From NCBI GenBank assembly GCA_035048815.1, contig JAUCBN010000036.1:8814001-8878000 (forward strand): a stretch of DNA of 64,000 nucleotides, read 5' to 3'. The position numbers and the translations under genes were made by a program. Under the pieces are notes generated by a model, which was not told the DNA's origin, made no database searches, and saw only the letters and a program-made list of their open reading frames with translations. This stretch comes from Abelmoschus esculentus. Its lineage: Eukaryota > Streptophyta > Magnoliopsida > Malvales > Malvaceae. Each line of letters starts with the position of its first letter. The first letter of the stretch is position 1. This document shows positions 20,736-32,230 of the stretch, piece by piece.

Positions 20736-20850
20736 TCACTGCATAGCTGGAATAAATGCTACAACAATTGAAGATGAAGATGCAGATTTTTACTGTGGCA
20801 ATTTTCCACAAATGAGAGACTTTGCAAAAATGCTAGAGGAGTATGATTAG
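20182..20850 (+). pseudogene. Athila-like aspartic protease, second copy (open frame)
   Basis: A continuous 222-codon frame holds the retropepsin-like domain: IIPCSIGDYFVGKKLYDLGS (active-site DLGS), PEGKVEDVIVKVGKLVFLVD, then ILGRPFLATDRILIACEKGD and a tail ending in MLEEYD. The protease would release Gag and Pol from the polyprotein. There is no upstream gag in frame and the RT that follows is truncated, so it is part of a dead element although this domain is open. Confidence 0.7.
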
Positions 20851-20985
20851 GATGAAGAAAAAGCTCAACTGGAACTACAACAAATCAGCTATTTCAAGCC
20901 AAGACCAGGTACGAATTTTGAATCAATTGATTTCTCTGAATTTATTTCTCCTAAACTATCACTTTTACATGAACCATCTCTAGAC

Positions 20986-21607
20986 TTGAAACCACTGCCG
21001 CCACATTTAAAGTATGTTTATTTGGAATATCACAATACTTTGCAAGTGATTATTTCTTCTAGCTTAGATCCTAACCAAGATCTTAGTCTTGTGAATTTGC
21101 TATCACAATATAAGAAAGCTCTAGGGTGTACTATGGCCGATTTGAAGGGCATCAGTCTTACAATCTGCATACACAAGATCCTGCTAGAAGAATGCCACAA
21201 CAATTATGTTGAGGCCCAAAGAAGGCTGAACCCAACAATGAAGAAGGTAGTGATGACGGAGATCATAAAGTGGTTGGATGCAGCGATCATATACCAAATC
21301 TCTGATAGTTCATGGGTTAGTCCTGTGGATTGTGTTCCTAAGAAGGGAGGCACAACAGTGATAAAAAATGAGGATAACGAGTTTCTTCCGACAAGGATAG
21401 TCACAAGATGATGCATTTGTGTGGACTATAGGAAGATGAACAAGGCAATAAAGAAGGATCATTTTCTCCTTTTATCGATCAAATGCTAGTCCGATTGACG
21501 GGAAAGACATATTATTGCTTCCTCGATGGCTATTCTGGGTATAACAAATTGCTATAGCACCAGAAGATCAGGAGAAGACCACCTTTATTTGCCCGTATGG
21601 GACTTAC
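20986..21607 (+). pseudogene. Athila-like reverse transcriptase, N-terminal part
   Basis: The frame 20986-21411 encodes the pre-RT linker (NLLSQYKKALGCTMADLKGI, then HKILLEE) and the start of RT with EIIKWLDAAIIYQISDSSWV, SPVDCVPKKGG and TRIVTR. After TGA at 21412 it continues CVDYRKMNKAIKKDHF, the strand before the first catalytic Asp, and is then frameshifted and cut at 21607 by the LTR of element B. The YxDD box, RNase H and integrase are absent. Confidence 0.8.
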
Positions 21608-22948
21608 TGATAAGTGCTCAACCCACTATCACTTTCTACACTTTTCATGAGCTTTAATCATCAATTCTACACCTACTTGGACTAATGCATATACTTAATA
21701 TGATATATTTAGGGATTATGCTATTAAAGATAATATTTATAGAAAACACATACTTTACTATATTTTTATGTCTGTGCAAGAAAAAGTATTGTCGCAGCAG
21801 TAAATTGTGGCCGAGGTAGATCCTGATGCCGAGGCAGTAGAGGATAAGTAGCAATATGGCAGGCAAGCTGAGGAGAAAAATGTGGTGAACTTTGCTAGAC
21901 AAGAAGACCAAGGATCGGAGCTGGACAACACAAGGAAAGCCCAAAGACAAGGCCACGCGGGAAAGCCTTCTAGAAGAATTAAACTTGGAAATATTTGACC
22001 TATATATATGACTTGTTCCCTACTCCAAGTTGTATTCTACTTAGGAAAGGTTTGCCCTAGGCCAAGCCTATATAAGGCATAGTCGTCCAAGGGAAGAAGG
22101 GAGTCGAATTGAGAGATCCGAATTGAGAGAGTTCACCCTAGGAATCATTGTTCTTCTTTCCATCATGTTCTAAGATTTCTTAGGGTTTAGGTGAAGGTTG
22201 TTAAGTATTATTGAAAAGAGATTGTATCTTGTTTCTTATTTTCAATACAATAAAATATCAAAATTTGCTTACTCTTTGCCATTCTTTGTTCTTGCATCCA
22301 AGCTCGGGAGAGAAGTTTGTAAGTAATCTATTTATCTAGACTCGGGAGAGTTAGATTCACGAAAGGAGTAAGTACGATATTTGACTTTATTGGAAAATAC
22401 TAACTCGACCTAGGGATAGGTTTGAGTTTCAGCAGCTAAAAGAAGTGTGAGATTGGTTGTTGGTTATAATTGATTAACGCCGGAAGGTGTCATCAAGGAC
22501 TAGTTATCAACAGTGTTTCGACTTAGGGATAAGTGAAACCATCAAAGGACACTTTGACGAACTTTGGTAAAATCTACCCAAGAGCAAGAGATTGCCGCGG
22601 TAGAAAACACTACCGCTGCCGAGACAGTAATCTACAGTACGACTGAGGCAGTGTAGTGCCATTGCATTGGACAGAAATAGATCAATCAAATCCACTATAC
22701 AACACAACTGGATCCTACCCTCTTTCTCAATTTGATCTCCTTCTATTTAGTTTTCTTTAATTACTTTATTTAGTTCAATCTCAACTTAATCACTTGTGTT
22801 TTTATTTTATTTCTTTTTATAGAGCAAGAAGACAAAATAAGACATATTAAGTACACCAATCCCTGTGGAGACGATATTTGATATACTTATCACTTTATTA
22901 CTTGCGACGTGTTCACTTACACAAATTGCGCATATTTGACACGCATCA
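21608..22948 (+). repeat. 5' LTR of element B
   Basis: 1341 bp from TGATAAG to GCATCA. 'gcctatataagg' (TATA at 22069-22076) is the likely promoter, giving a U3 of about 490 bp. It contains several copies of the GC-rich word CTGCCGAGGCAG or close variants (for example near 21820 and 22612). Confidence 0.8.
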
Positions 22949-22955
22949 AGTTTTT

Positions 22956-22973
22956 GACGCCGTTGCCGGGGAT
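22956..22973 (+). other. Primer binding site of element B, tRNA-Asp type
   Basis: tgacgccgttgccgggga matches the 18-base tRNA-Asp complement (TGGCGCCGTTGCCGGGGA, exact in element E) with one difference, seven bases after the LTR. Confidence 0.8.
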
Positions 22974-23049
22974 TGGTAACTAAATTTTATTTTCTTTATT
23001 TTCTTGCATTTTTTTATTTTTACTAATATATTTTCTTCTTCTTTTGAAG

Positions 23050-23720
23050 GTTCAAGATGTAAGAAGAAAGAAAGAAATCTATTCGGGAGTTGATGTTGGA
23101 AGATATGAATCAAACCAATCAAGAATTTTCTAGATTAAATGATGATTATCTATGCCAACCAAGAGCAACTCAACAAGTTCATGTCTGGGCAAATTTTTGT
23201 TTTAATTGTAGAGATGATCATTTGGTTAGTAATTGCCCATACAGTACTGAAACATTTGGCCACAGAGAAGACCATAGATGGAACTAACAATAAAATCCTT
23301 ATGGTATGATCAAAACGCTTAAATTTTTTTTACCATAACAATTTTGTTGATGTTACAGATATGCCATGAAAATATAATTTTTCTCAAGAGTATCCAAATT
23401 CATTTGAGGAAACATTGAAAGCGTCAATGGCTAGAATAGAAGAATTAATGACAGAGCAATCAAAGTCATTCGATGCATATATAGCTAGATTGGATGCACC
23501 CTTACGGGATTCAGAAGATCAAGTGTAGAGATCTATATATTCCATGGATACCATGGAATCTGAGGATTACTCTCACTTACAGTTGCCTAGGTAATTACAT
23601 GATGACATGCTCGATCAACAAGATGGCAATGCCGTGATAATGGAATATGAGAAGGTAATTGAACCTTTTAAATTCTTTACAAACTCATCTCTTTCATTGC
23701 AAGTATCTTTCGAGGAGAAA
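23050..23720 (+). pseudogene. gag remnant of element B
   Basis: The open frame at 23090-23287 ends with a CX2CX3HX4C zinc knuckle, CFNCRDDHLVSNC (23198-23236), the C-terminal RNA-binding motif of Gag. The main Gag domain seen in elements E and A is missing, so the front of gag was deleted close to the leader. Downstream frames are broken. Confidence 0.6.
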
Positions 23721-23731
23721 CGTTACAAGAT

Positions 23732-24073
23732 TTGAAGCTATCACAAATAGGATATGATTATTTGGAAGATGATATTTTATTTTTGATAACTCCATCTAAT
23801 AGTAGCTCTAAACCAAAATCTCTACTAACGGAGATTTTTGAGAAGTATAAAGAACAATGTGGGTTGATTCTTGAAGACTTCAAGAAAGATGGTTCTTCAT
23901 TTGACGTACACAAAATTTTGGCAAAGGATTGCCACGACAATTGGCTAGCACAACAGTTGCCTCGACAACAAAGTCTATATACAACCATTCTAGAAGTCAA
24001 CAAGAATGAGGTAATTAAATGGTTAGATATTGATATATTTTTTCTAATGAGATATTCATTCCTTCAGGAATAA
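23732..24073 (+). pseudogene. RT N-terminal stub of element B
   Basis: The 113-codon frame aligns by eye with the pre-RT linker of the Athila fragment at 21050-21290: SLLTEIFEKYKEQCGLILED against NLLSQYKKALGCTMADLKG, then FDVHKILAKDCHDN against CIHKILLEECHNN, then EVIKWLDIDIFF against EIIKWLDAAIIY. RT proper is missing. The stub shows B arose by internal deletion from a gag-pol element. Confidence 0.7.
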
Positions 24074-24610
24074 TATCAAGTTGGAGGATAAGCATGGACT
24101 ACAAAAGAACACGAACGAAAGACACCTCCACCATGACCGCACAAATGGGAGTATCCTTACCCGCATTAACCCATATCTTTTTGAGTAGAATTGTCACTCG
24201 ATGGAGGGTGCAGATGAACTATAAGAAATATCGGAAACGACCATCCATAAGTTTTCTTTATATTCTTATTTTATATTAATTTTTTCTTTTCTTTTATTTG
24301 GTATTTTCATGAATTCTCTTAATTATGATGTTTAGGAATAATTATCTTCTCATAACTTGAATGTTTCTTTCTTTATTTATGTTTATCATTTTAGGTTAGG
24401 ATAATAAAGCAGGAATAACAGAGAAATAGTTCACAGAAGGAAGTCTGCTGCCGTGGTAGTGCATAGTTTTAGAGCTACAGCAATCCCAACGGTAGAACAA
24501 GGTAATGGTTAGTCTGCCGAGATTCTCGCCGTGACAGTAAATGCAAACGACAATAAAAGTGTAACGGCTACAAAACGACTAGTGGTTTAAACAGCCACAA
24601 GGTCGAGGCC

Positions 24611-24618
24611 TATATAAG
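24611..24618 (+). promoter_or_regulatory. Internal TATA box before the PTP ORF of element B
   Basis: 'ggcctatataag' lies 160 bases upstream of the PTP ATG (24771) and about 3 kb from the LTR promoter. The same GCCTATATAAG core is at 32069 in E and 40695 (minus) in A, at 160-180 bases from the ATG, and also in the LTR at 22069. Confidence 0.5.
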
Positions 24619-24770
24619 CACCTTCCTTCTCTTCAACTATTCACTCTTGCATTCTTGTTTCCTTTAGAATATTTGTTAATTTTACTCTCACAAACACTCT
24701 TTGTCTTTCCAAGATTTCTCTGAACTTTCAGATTTTTTTCCAAGAAACTCTCCAAAATCCTCAATTACTC

Positions 24771-26305
24771 ATGGCCACCTACAACCGATTTGCCCCTGCA
24801 GCCGTCGAAGCCCGCTTCAACAGATCTTTCGTTGCTCGACAGTTGTGGAAGGAGCAAGGGTTCAACTACTCTGATGATGAGAACTTTGGCATCGAACACT
24901 ACTTGTTCGACAAGATCAAATATCAAGAATGACAAGTTTTCTACCTATAACCTGCCCAGGCAAATGCCACCATAGTGCGAGAATTTTATGCACATGGGCC
25001 GAGCAATGACTCTTTATATGTCCACTGCCGAGACAAGCCTGTCCGCCTTGATGCCGAGGTAATCAACCAGTCCTACATCATAGTACCTGAACATGATATT
25101 CATTCAGAATTGTTCAACGAGGTTACCAATGAAGACTATGAGTTGATTAAAGATGACCTTTGCTACAAAAATACTCCTTGGGAAATTGGTGCCCATAGAG
25201 GATCGGTAGCAAGACAGAACCTTAAACCCGAGGCCAATATATGGAACACTTTTTTCAAGAGACGCCTCATCCCCATCTCCCATAACATTACGATAGACCG
25301 AAGAAGATTGGTGCTCATCCAATCCATCATCAACAAAAGGAGCATCAATGTTGGAGAGATCATCTTACGCGAAATATACGAGTGCGGTAAGAAGGAAAGA
25401 GGGTCATTATATTTCCCTTGTTTAATCACTGGTTTGTGTATTGTCGTAGGTGTACAAGTAGAATACACGGATGAATTCGCACCCCAAAGAAAATGATGGA
25501 CCAGAGACTTTTACCCAAAGATCATGCAGATTACGCAGGCAAAATCAGTCCAGACAACTCCGCAATAGTATACTATCGACACTATTTTTGGGGCCTAATA
25601 TACGACAGATATGCCTGACGCTGCCCATACCACTACCGCAGCAGACCCATACCAAGAGATTCTACAAAGGATGGTAACCATGGATCTCAGGCAGTAGAGA
25701 TTCATGGAGTATCAAAGAGACTTCAACAGCACACTTGCTCAAATGATGCTCCACAACTTTCCAGATCAAGGGGTGCAGCTTCCAGAATTCCCCACTAACA
25801 TGTTTGTGACGGCTGCACCCTACACAGAGACAACACCAGCTCTAGGAGGACCGAGACCATTCTTCCCCAAACGCCCTCAACAACAGTTTCATGCCACTAG
25901 CCCATCCAGGGCAGTAAATTCTGCCGCGGCAACATCTACCAACAGAAAACCTTCCAAAAGGAGGGCAGTCTTCAGCATTCCCCAAGATCCCCAATCCTAA
26001 TGGGTAGTCTATCAGCTGAGATAGATGCCTATGTACATCAGAGTTCAGACACTATCGAGCCAAACATTCACAATACCGGGGCAGATCCAAAGAATGATAG
26101 AGGGACTGATATAATAGAAATTGAAGATGAAGGAGAAGAAGAGGTGAATGCTCCCATGCAACGAACAACACCAAAAAGAGTCCAGCCACCAAGACGAGCA
26201 AAGTCATCGCTATCACCAAGGATGCAACAATCAACAGCAAGATCTAGAAAACAAATTATGAAAGATAGCTCCTCGGAGTCCTTAAGATGTTTTATGATGC
26301 TCTTA
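24771..26305 (+). pseudogene. PTP ORF ('putative plant transposon protein') of element B
   Basis: Starting MATYNRFAPAAVEARFNRSF, the ORF encodes the domain found in many plant retroelement ORFs and annotated as putative plant transposon protein. Its hallmark block is FFKRRLIPISHNITIDRRRL, followed by INKRSINVGEIILREIYECG and GSLYFPCLITGLCI (about residues 160-230). A Pro/Gln-rich middle and an acidic, Arg/Lys-rich tail follow (IEIEDEGEEE, then KRVQPPRRAK). Three or more stops (near 24931, 24949, 25494) and a +1 shift near 25998 make it a pseudogene. The molecular function of this family is unknown to me. Confidence 0.75.
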
Positions 26306-26358
26306 TAATTGCATATTTTCCTTTTTATATTTTATTGCCTACTATCTGCCCCTAATTT

Positions 26359-26396
26359 AAGCATTGAGGATAATACTTGGTTGGAGTTTGGGGGTG
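26359..26396 (+). promoter_or_regulatory. ORF-proximal hairpin-polypurine module, element B
   Basis: AAGCATTG-AGGA-TAATACTT (26359-26378) can fold with one mismatch and a G-U pair around an AGGA loop, followed by gagtttgggggtg (26384-26396). This is the same architecture as the tract before the 3' LTR but lies just after the PTP ORF, like a second polypurine tract. Confidence 0.55.
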
Positions 26397-26742
26397 TAAA
26401 GCCACTGCCGAGGCAATCCACTGCCGCGACTTTGCCATGAAAATGAAGTTTTTAGTGATATTTTTTTTTGTTTTTATGTCCACCACTTTATTTGAATTTG
26501 TTGCCTACACTCTTACACTGCCCATCATCAGTATTGTTTTAGTTTATTCTTTTAAGGCAATATAAATCTTTCTCCTTACTATAGTTAGGTTCTGTTTTGA
26601 AGGCTTAATTCTAGGATACTTAAGGAGAAAAACTTAGAAGCTTATTATAAGGTTGAACTTAAAACACTATTGGGACTTATTTGGCTATAGGAATTCTTTT
26701 AATAATCTTAGGTGATAAAGACTTAGATCTTTGGAAAAGTGA

Positions 26743-26893
26743 CTAGAGGTGCCTATAACCGGCTCTAGGAAATACTCTTCTTCATGCTAGAGGTACCTGA
26801 AATTGGCTGTAGTATGTTCAAAAGAATAGCAAAAGATATAAGAAAATAAGAAGGAGAAAACACAATCCTTGAGGTGCCCAAAATTGGCTCAAG
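26743..26893 (+). repeat. Array of three CTNGAG hairpins, element B
   Basis: 26743-26768, 26787-26812 and 26868-26893 are each 26 nt of form CTNGAG-GTR-CC-n7-GG-CTCNAG. Stems are CTAGAG/CTCTAG, CTAGAG/CTGTAG (one mismatch) and CTTGAG/CTCAAG. The A-T to T-A swap in the third is compensatory. Confidence 0.65.
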
Positions 26894-27145
26894 AAATTAT
26901 TGTTTTAAGAAGAGTACACTAAAATACAAGTCTATTTATTTTGAACTTAGAGTTTATCTAAGAAGGCCCTTAATCAAACTTATCCACAAAAACGCACACA
27001 CACACTAAACCTTATAGTTTGTCTTCTAGGTACACCCTTAGGTAATCGAAAGGTTAAGTCTAAAAAATAGACATAGTTATGGTGGGGAGAATAGATGGAA
27101 ACATAAGACCAAGAAAGAATAAAGTTTGACAAATTGATGATTTGT

Positions 27146-27183
27146 ATTGCTTGAGCACAAACAATAGTTCGAGTTTAGGGGTG
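27146..27183 (+). promoter_or_regulatory. Terminal hairpin and polypurine tract, element B
   Basis: ATTGCTTG-AGCA-CAAACAAT (27146-27165, one stem mismatch) is followed by gagtttaggggtg (27171-27183) and then the LTR TGATAAG at 27184. The tract would prime plus-strand DNA synthesis. Confidence 0.7.
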
Positions 27184-28094
27184 TGATAAGTGCTCAACTC
27201 ACTATCATTTTCTACATTTTTCATGAGCATTAATCATCAATTCTACACCTACTTGGACCAATAAATATACTTAATATGATATATTTAGGGATTGTGCTAT
27301 TAAAGATAATATTTATAGAAAATGCATACTTTATTGCATTTTTATGTCTGTGCAAAAAAATATTATCGCGACAGCAAACTGTGGCCGAGGTAGGACCTGA
27401 TGCCGAGGCAACAGAGGACAAGTAGCAATATGGCAGGCAAGTTGAGGAGAAAAATGAGGAGAACGTTGCAGGACAAGAAGCACAAGGATCGAAGCTGGAC
27501 ATCATAAGGAAAGCTTAAAGACAAGTCCATGCAGGAAAGCCTTCTAGAAGAATTAAACTTGGAAATATTTGATCTATGTACATGACTTGTTCCCTACTCC
27601 AAGTTGTATTCTACTTAGGAAAGGTTTGCCCTAGGCTAAGCCTATATAAGGAATAGCCGTCCAAGGGAAGAAGAAAGACAAATTGAGAGAGTTCACCCTA
27701 TGAATCATTGTTCTTCTTTCCAACATGTTCTAAGGTTTCTTAGGGTTTAGATGAAGGTTGTTATGTATTAATGAGAAGAGATTGTATATTGTTTCTTGTT
27801 TTCAATGCAATAAAATATCAAAGTTTGCTTACTCTTTGTCATTCTTTGTTCTTGCATCCAAGCTCAGGAGAGAAGTTTGTAAATAATCTATTTATCTAGA
27901 TTCGGGAGAGTTAGATTCATGAAAGGAGTAAGTACGGTATTTGACTTGATTGAAAAATACTAACTCGGCCTAGGGATAGGTTGGAGTTTCAGCAGCTAAA
28001 AGAAGTGTGAGATTGGTTGTTGGTTATAATTGTTTAACTCCGTGAGGTATCATCAAGGACTAGTCATCAACAGTGTTTCGACTAAGGGATAAGC
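27184..28094 (+). repeat. 3' LTR of element B, truncated
   Basis: The first 911 bases match the 5' LTR from TGATAAGTGCTC to 'cgactaagggataag', including the TATA box at 27643. The last 430 bases are missing. The sequence switches at 28095 to the reverse complement of an LTR end. Confidence 0.8.
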
Positions 28095-28912
28095 TGATGC
28101 GTGTCAAATATGTGCAATTAGTGCAAGTGAACACGTCACAAGTAATAAGTGATAAGTATTATCGAATATCGTCTCCACAGGGATTGGTGTTCTTAATATA
28201 TCTTATTCTGTGAAAAGAAATAAAAACAAAAGTAGATGAGTTTTTGACTAAATAAAGTAATTAAGGAAAACTAAATAAAAGGAGGTCAAATTGAGAAAGA
28301 GGACAGGATCCAGTTGTGTTTGTATAGTGGATTTGATTGATCTGTGTCTATCCAATACAATTACACTACACTGCCTCGTCAGTACTGAAGATTACTGTCT
28401 TCGGCAGCGGTAGTGTTTTCTACCGCGACAATCTCTTGCTCTTGGGCAGATTTTACCAAAGTTCGATAAAGTGTCCTTTAATGGCTCCGCTTATCTCTAA
28501 GTTGAAACACTGTTGATGATTAGTCCTTGATGATACCTCTTGGAGTTTATCAATTATAACCAACAACCAATCCCACACTTCTTTTAGCTGCTGAAACTCC
28601 AACCTATCCCTAGGCCGAGTTAGTATTTTCCAATCAAGTCAAATACCGTACTTACTCCTTTCGTGAGTCTAACTCTACCGAGTCTAGATAAATAAATTAC
28701 TTACAAACTTCTCTTCCGAGCTTGGATGTAAGAACAAAGAATGGCAAAGAGTAAGCAAACTTTGATATTTTATTGCATTAAAATAAGAAACAAGATACAA
28801 TCTCTTCTCACTAATACTTAACAACCTTCACCTAAACCTAAGAAAGCTTAGAACATGATGAAAAGAAGAAAAATGGTTCCTAGGGTGAACTCTCTCAAAT
28901 TCGGCTCCCTTC
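28095..28912 (-). repeat. Inverted partial LTR
   Basis: It begins tgatgcgtgtcaaatatg, the complement of the B-type LTR 3' end, and runs back about 820 bases to 'gaactctctcaaattcggctcc', matching the complement of the B 5' LTR from 22948 to about 22100. No internal region is attached. About 400 bases of it are the inverted counterpart of the adjacent 27700-28094. Confidence 0.8.
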
Positions 28913-29073
28913 TTGTGTTATTTATTTTCTTTTAAAGAAGCGAGAAGATGATAGGAAGACATATTAAGTATACCAATCCCTGTGGAGAACGATATTCGAT
29001 AAATACTTATCATTATATTACTTGACGTGTACACTTGCACTTAATTGCGTTTTTATTACACGCATCACGTTTT

Positions 29074-29091
29074 TGGCGCCGTTGCCGGGGA
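29074..29091 (+). other. Primer binding site of element E, tRNA-Asp
   Basis: TGGCGCCGTTGCCGGGGA is an 18-base complement of the 3' end of tRNA-Asp, six bases after the LTR end GCATCA (29067). Confidence 0.85.
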
Positions 29092-29186
29092 CTGACAACT
29101 AAATTTTGTTTTCTTTAATTTTCTTGCTTTTAAGTTATTATTACTAAAAAAAATTTAAAAAATTTTAATCTATTTTGTTTTTGGTG

Positions 29187-30870
29187 TATGACCAGGGCTA
29201 ACCTTAGCACTCCCTTACGTGATATCGACCCAGAAATCGAAAGGACTTATCAAAGATTGAGAAGACAGATCCAAGGAGCCATGGCAGTGAATCTAGGAAA
29301 TCAGAACCTACATGAAGGCATTAAAGGACAGCAACAATAACCACTGCTGCGGTAGCTAACTGTTAGAGACTTTCTGGTGGAAGATTTAAATGGATTAAAC
29401 CCTTGGGTTGTTACACTAGAGATTGAGGTAACCCACTTTGAACTTAAACCAGTTATGTTCAATATGCTCAATACTATTGGACAATTTAGTGGGGCTGCAA
29501 CAAAAGATGCCAGGCAGCATCTCAAATCCTTCATGGAAGTATGTAACTCTTTCAAAATCCAAGGAGTACATGAAGATATTTTGAGGCTGAAACGTTTCCC
29601 CTATTCACTAAGGGATAGGGCCAAAACCTAGTTAAATAGTATTCCGGCAGGATCAATTGGATCTTGGAGTGAACTCTGCCAAGAATTCATTACGTGATTT
29701 AACCCTACAAATCTATATGATAGAATCCGTAATGAGATCACTTTATTTAGACAGGCTGATGACGAACCTATGTACGAGGCTTGGAAATGCTACAAAGAGT
29801 TACTGAATAGATGTTCACTACATGGATTCCCATTATGGACGCAAGTAACCATGTTCTATAATGCCACCAATGCCCCGACTAGAATGATGTTGGATGCCTC
29901 AGCAAACGGCACTCTTTGACAAGGCCCCAGAAGAAGCTATAGAGATTCTAAACAAACTCACAAGGAACAATTTCTAATTTCCTACTTTTAGGCGAGGAGG
30001 ATTAAGACGCCATGCCACGGTAAATAAGTTAGAAACCAATAATTTGGTGGCAACACAGTTGGCATCTTTAACAAAAATGGTTCAGAACATGCAAGTATAA
30101 CAAAATACTCAAGAAGTAAAGGCTATAAATTCTTCTGAGTATATGCAAGACGAGGAAACTAGATTTAATATGGGAAATTATAACCGAAATAACAACATAA
30201 TGTCAAATACATACAATCTGGCTTGGAAAAGGCACCCAAACTTTCATGGAGGAATCCCAATATTGCCTTAAACCCCACCAACCAGACCTCCAATTACCAT
30301 TCACTGCCGCTGCAGCAGATGCATCAGCAATAACAACCTATGAATTCACTGGAGAATACTCTCAAGGACTTTATTATGAAAATTGAATTATATATGGCTG
30401 AAAATAGTAATTTCATGAAGAGGACAGACGACTTCATGAACAGAACAAAGATGAGGCTGCAAAACCAAGAAGCTGCTATACAATCACTAGTAACCCAAGT
30501 TGGTTAGTTTACTCAAAAACAAAATACAAGATGACAAGGGGGATTACCTAGCAATACTGAAGTTGCTAAGGTGATAGGCCATGAACAATGCAAAGCAATC
30601 ACTACAAAAAGTGACCTACAATTAAAGAAACCATTAAACAGACCAGCAGAAACAGTCCTACCAGCAATACAAGACGAAACAAACAAGGAGGACTTGGACG
30701 CGGATACTGTTCAAAGCACTGCCCCAGTAGAGAAATCGACATCAACCAGACCTGCTGCCGAGGCAGTAAACAACCCAGTAATTCTAGGTATTAAATTCCA
30801 AACCAATGAGACCCTGGAAGAAATAAGACCACCACCACCTTTACCAAAAAGGTTAAAAAAACAAAAATAG
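29187..30870 (+). pseudogene. gag of element E
   Basis: It begins near MTRANLSTPLRD and includes the Gag domain: ARQHLKSFMEVCNSFKIQGV, LRLKRFPYSLRDRAKT, MYEAWKCYKELLNRCSLHGF, TQVTMFYNATNAPTRMMLDA. Stops fall at about 29338, 29629 and 29696, and a frameshift follows LDASANGTL near 29917. The last open frame, 30571-30870, is a Lys/Pro-rich linker with a 'RPPPPLPKRLKKQK' end preceding the protease. It is closely related to element A's gag (42042-43284). Confidence 0.7.
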
Positions 30871-30879
30871 GATCATCAG

Positions 30880-31624
30880 TTCAAGAAATTTCTTGATATT
30901 CTGAAACAAGTCCACATCAACTTACCATTTGTTGAGACAATTGAACAGATGCCCAACTATGCTAAATTCTTGAAGGACATTGTGTCTAAAAGGAAGAGAC
31001 TAGGTGAGTTTTAGACAGTAGCAACAACTGAAGTGTGCATGGCAATGTTGTATAATCGTATGCCACCCAAACTAAAGGACCCTGTCTGTTTCACCATACC
31101 TTGTGCGATTGAGAATAACTATGAAGGAAAGACCCTATGTGACCTTGGAGCAAGCATCAACCTAATGCCCAAACTAGTTTTTCCAAAAGCTCAACATAGG
31201 AAGGACAAAACCAACAACAGTGCTACTCCAACTTGTGAATCGATCATATGTCTACCCCGAAGAAAAAATCGAGGACATACTGGTAAGAGTCGATAAATTT
31301 ATTTTTTCACCTATCTTTCTTGTCCTTGATTGTGAAGTAGATGAAAAAGTACCGATCATCTTGGGAAGACCTTTCCTTGTTATTGGACGCACCTTAATTG
31401 ATGTGGAAAATAGAGAGTTGACTATGAGGGTCAATGACCAATAAGTCAAACTCAATACCTTCCACAATCTAAACAATTCTAATGATCCAGAAGAGTGTAG
31501 GGCCATCCATACCATAAACACCAAAATATCCTGCCTTGGTAGCATGCTCGGCAGAATGTTTGGAAAAAGAATTAAATCTACAACAGAGGCCACACACAAA
31601 GAAGAACCTGATAAAAAAGGATGA
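30880..31624 (+). pseudogene. Aspartic protease of element E
   Basis: MPNYAKFLKDIVSKRKRLGE is followed by CFTIPCAIENNYEGKTLCDL with the active-site DLGAS, then SYVYPEEKIEDILVRVDKF and IILGRPFLVIGRTLIDVENR. A stop at about 31013 and a frameshift at about 31188 break it, and it ends KEEPDKKG before TGA. No RT follows, and the next 600 bases are non-coding. Confidence 0.7.
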
Positions 31625-31639
31625 TTAACAATCACAAAA

Positions 31640-32230
31640 ATATCATCTTATCCATAAAGAGAGGGACAAATTGGGAGATGCATTTTTATGCACTCCCCCA
31701 ATAACTTAATTTCTTCCCTACTCTTTGTATTATTATATTAGGATTAATTTAGGTTAACAATTTCAAAATTTTATTTTTATTTATTTATTTATTTAAGTAT
31801 ATTAATAATTATCTTTAAATTTTTTTTATCTCATTTATTTATTTTCAGGATAATAAAACAAGAATAACAGAGAAATAGTGCATAATAAGAAGTCTACTGC
31901 TGCGGCAGTACACAGTGTCAGAGCCGTAACAGTCCCAACAGGCAGAAACAGTATAACGGTTATCTGCCGAATTTTCTGCCACGACAGTGAATGCCAACAA
32001 GCAATTACTATTTGAAACGGCAAAAAAGACTAACGGAAAGAAATCAAACGGTTATATCTGTTGAGGCCTATATAAGTAGCTTCCTTGTTGAAACTATTCA
32101 CTTTGCATTCTTTGTTAATCTTGCCAAATCTTCCTCACAATACTCTCTGCATTCTTACTCGCATTCTTACAACTTTCAGATCATTTTCAAAGAACCTCTC
32201 ATCAACATTCCAATTATCCAAGAATCATCC
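31640..32230 (+). promoter_or_regulatory. Non-coding leader and internal TATA box of the element E PTP ORF
   Basis: No ORF is seen. TATATAAG at 32069-32076 in the context 'gttgaggcctatataagtag' lies 162 bases before the ATG at 32231. The region also has GC-rich CTGCNGCGGCAG-type words (31895-31910). It aligns with B 24400-24770 and A 40518-41000. Confidence 0.5.

Larger units (their letters stand above)
16900..21607 (+). mobile_element. Truncated Athila-like Ty3/gypsy retrotransposon (gag-pro-RT start)
   Basis: A gag domain (from about 16960), a repeated gag-protease segment and the first part of reverse transcriptase (about 21050-21607) are present. No left LTR or primer site is visible. 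The right side is cut by the LTR of element B at 21608 inside RT. RT does not resume after B, so this is a fragment rather than a cleanly split element. Protein text is typical of the Athila branch of plant gypsy elements (KLFPYSLRYRAREWLN in gag, IILGRPFLATDR in protease). Confidence 0.8.
21608..28094 (+). mobile_element. Element B: non-autonomous gypsy-type LTR element with PTP ORF
   Basis: 5' LTR 21608-22948, primer site 22956-22973, gag remnant, RT stub, PTP ORF (24771-26305), two hairpin-polypurine modules, hairpin array, and a 3' LTR (27184-28094) cut off before its last 430 bases. The two LTRs agree well where both exist. No protease, full RT, RNase H or integrase is present. The primer site matches tRNA-Asp with one mismatch, as in Athila-like elements. 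The left edge lies in the Athila RT. The right edge is an abrupt join to an inverted LTR, so no target duplication can be read. Confidence 0.8.
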
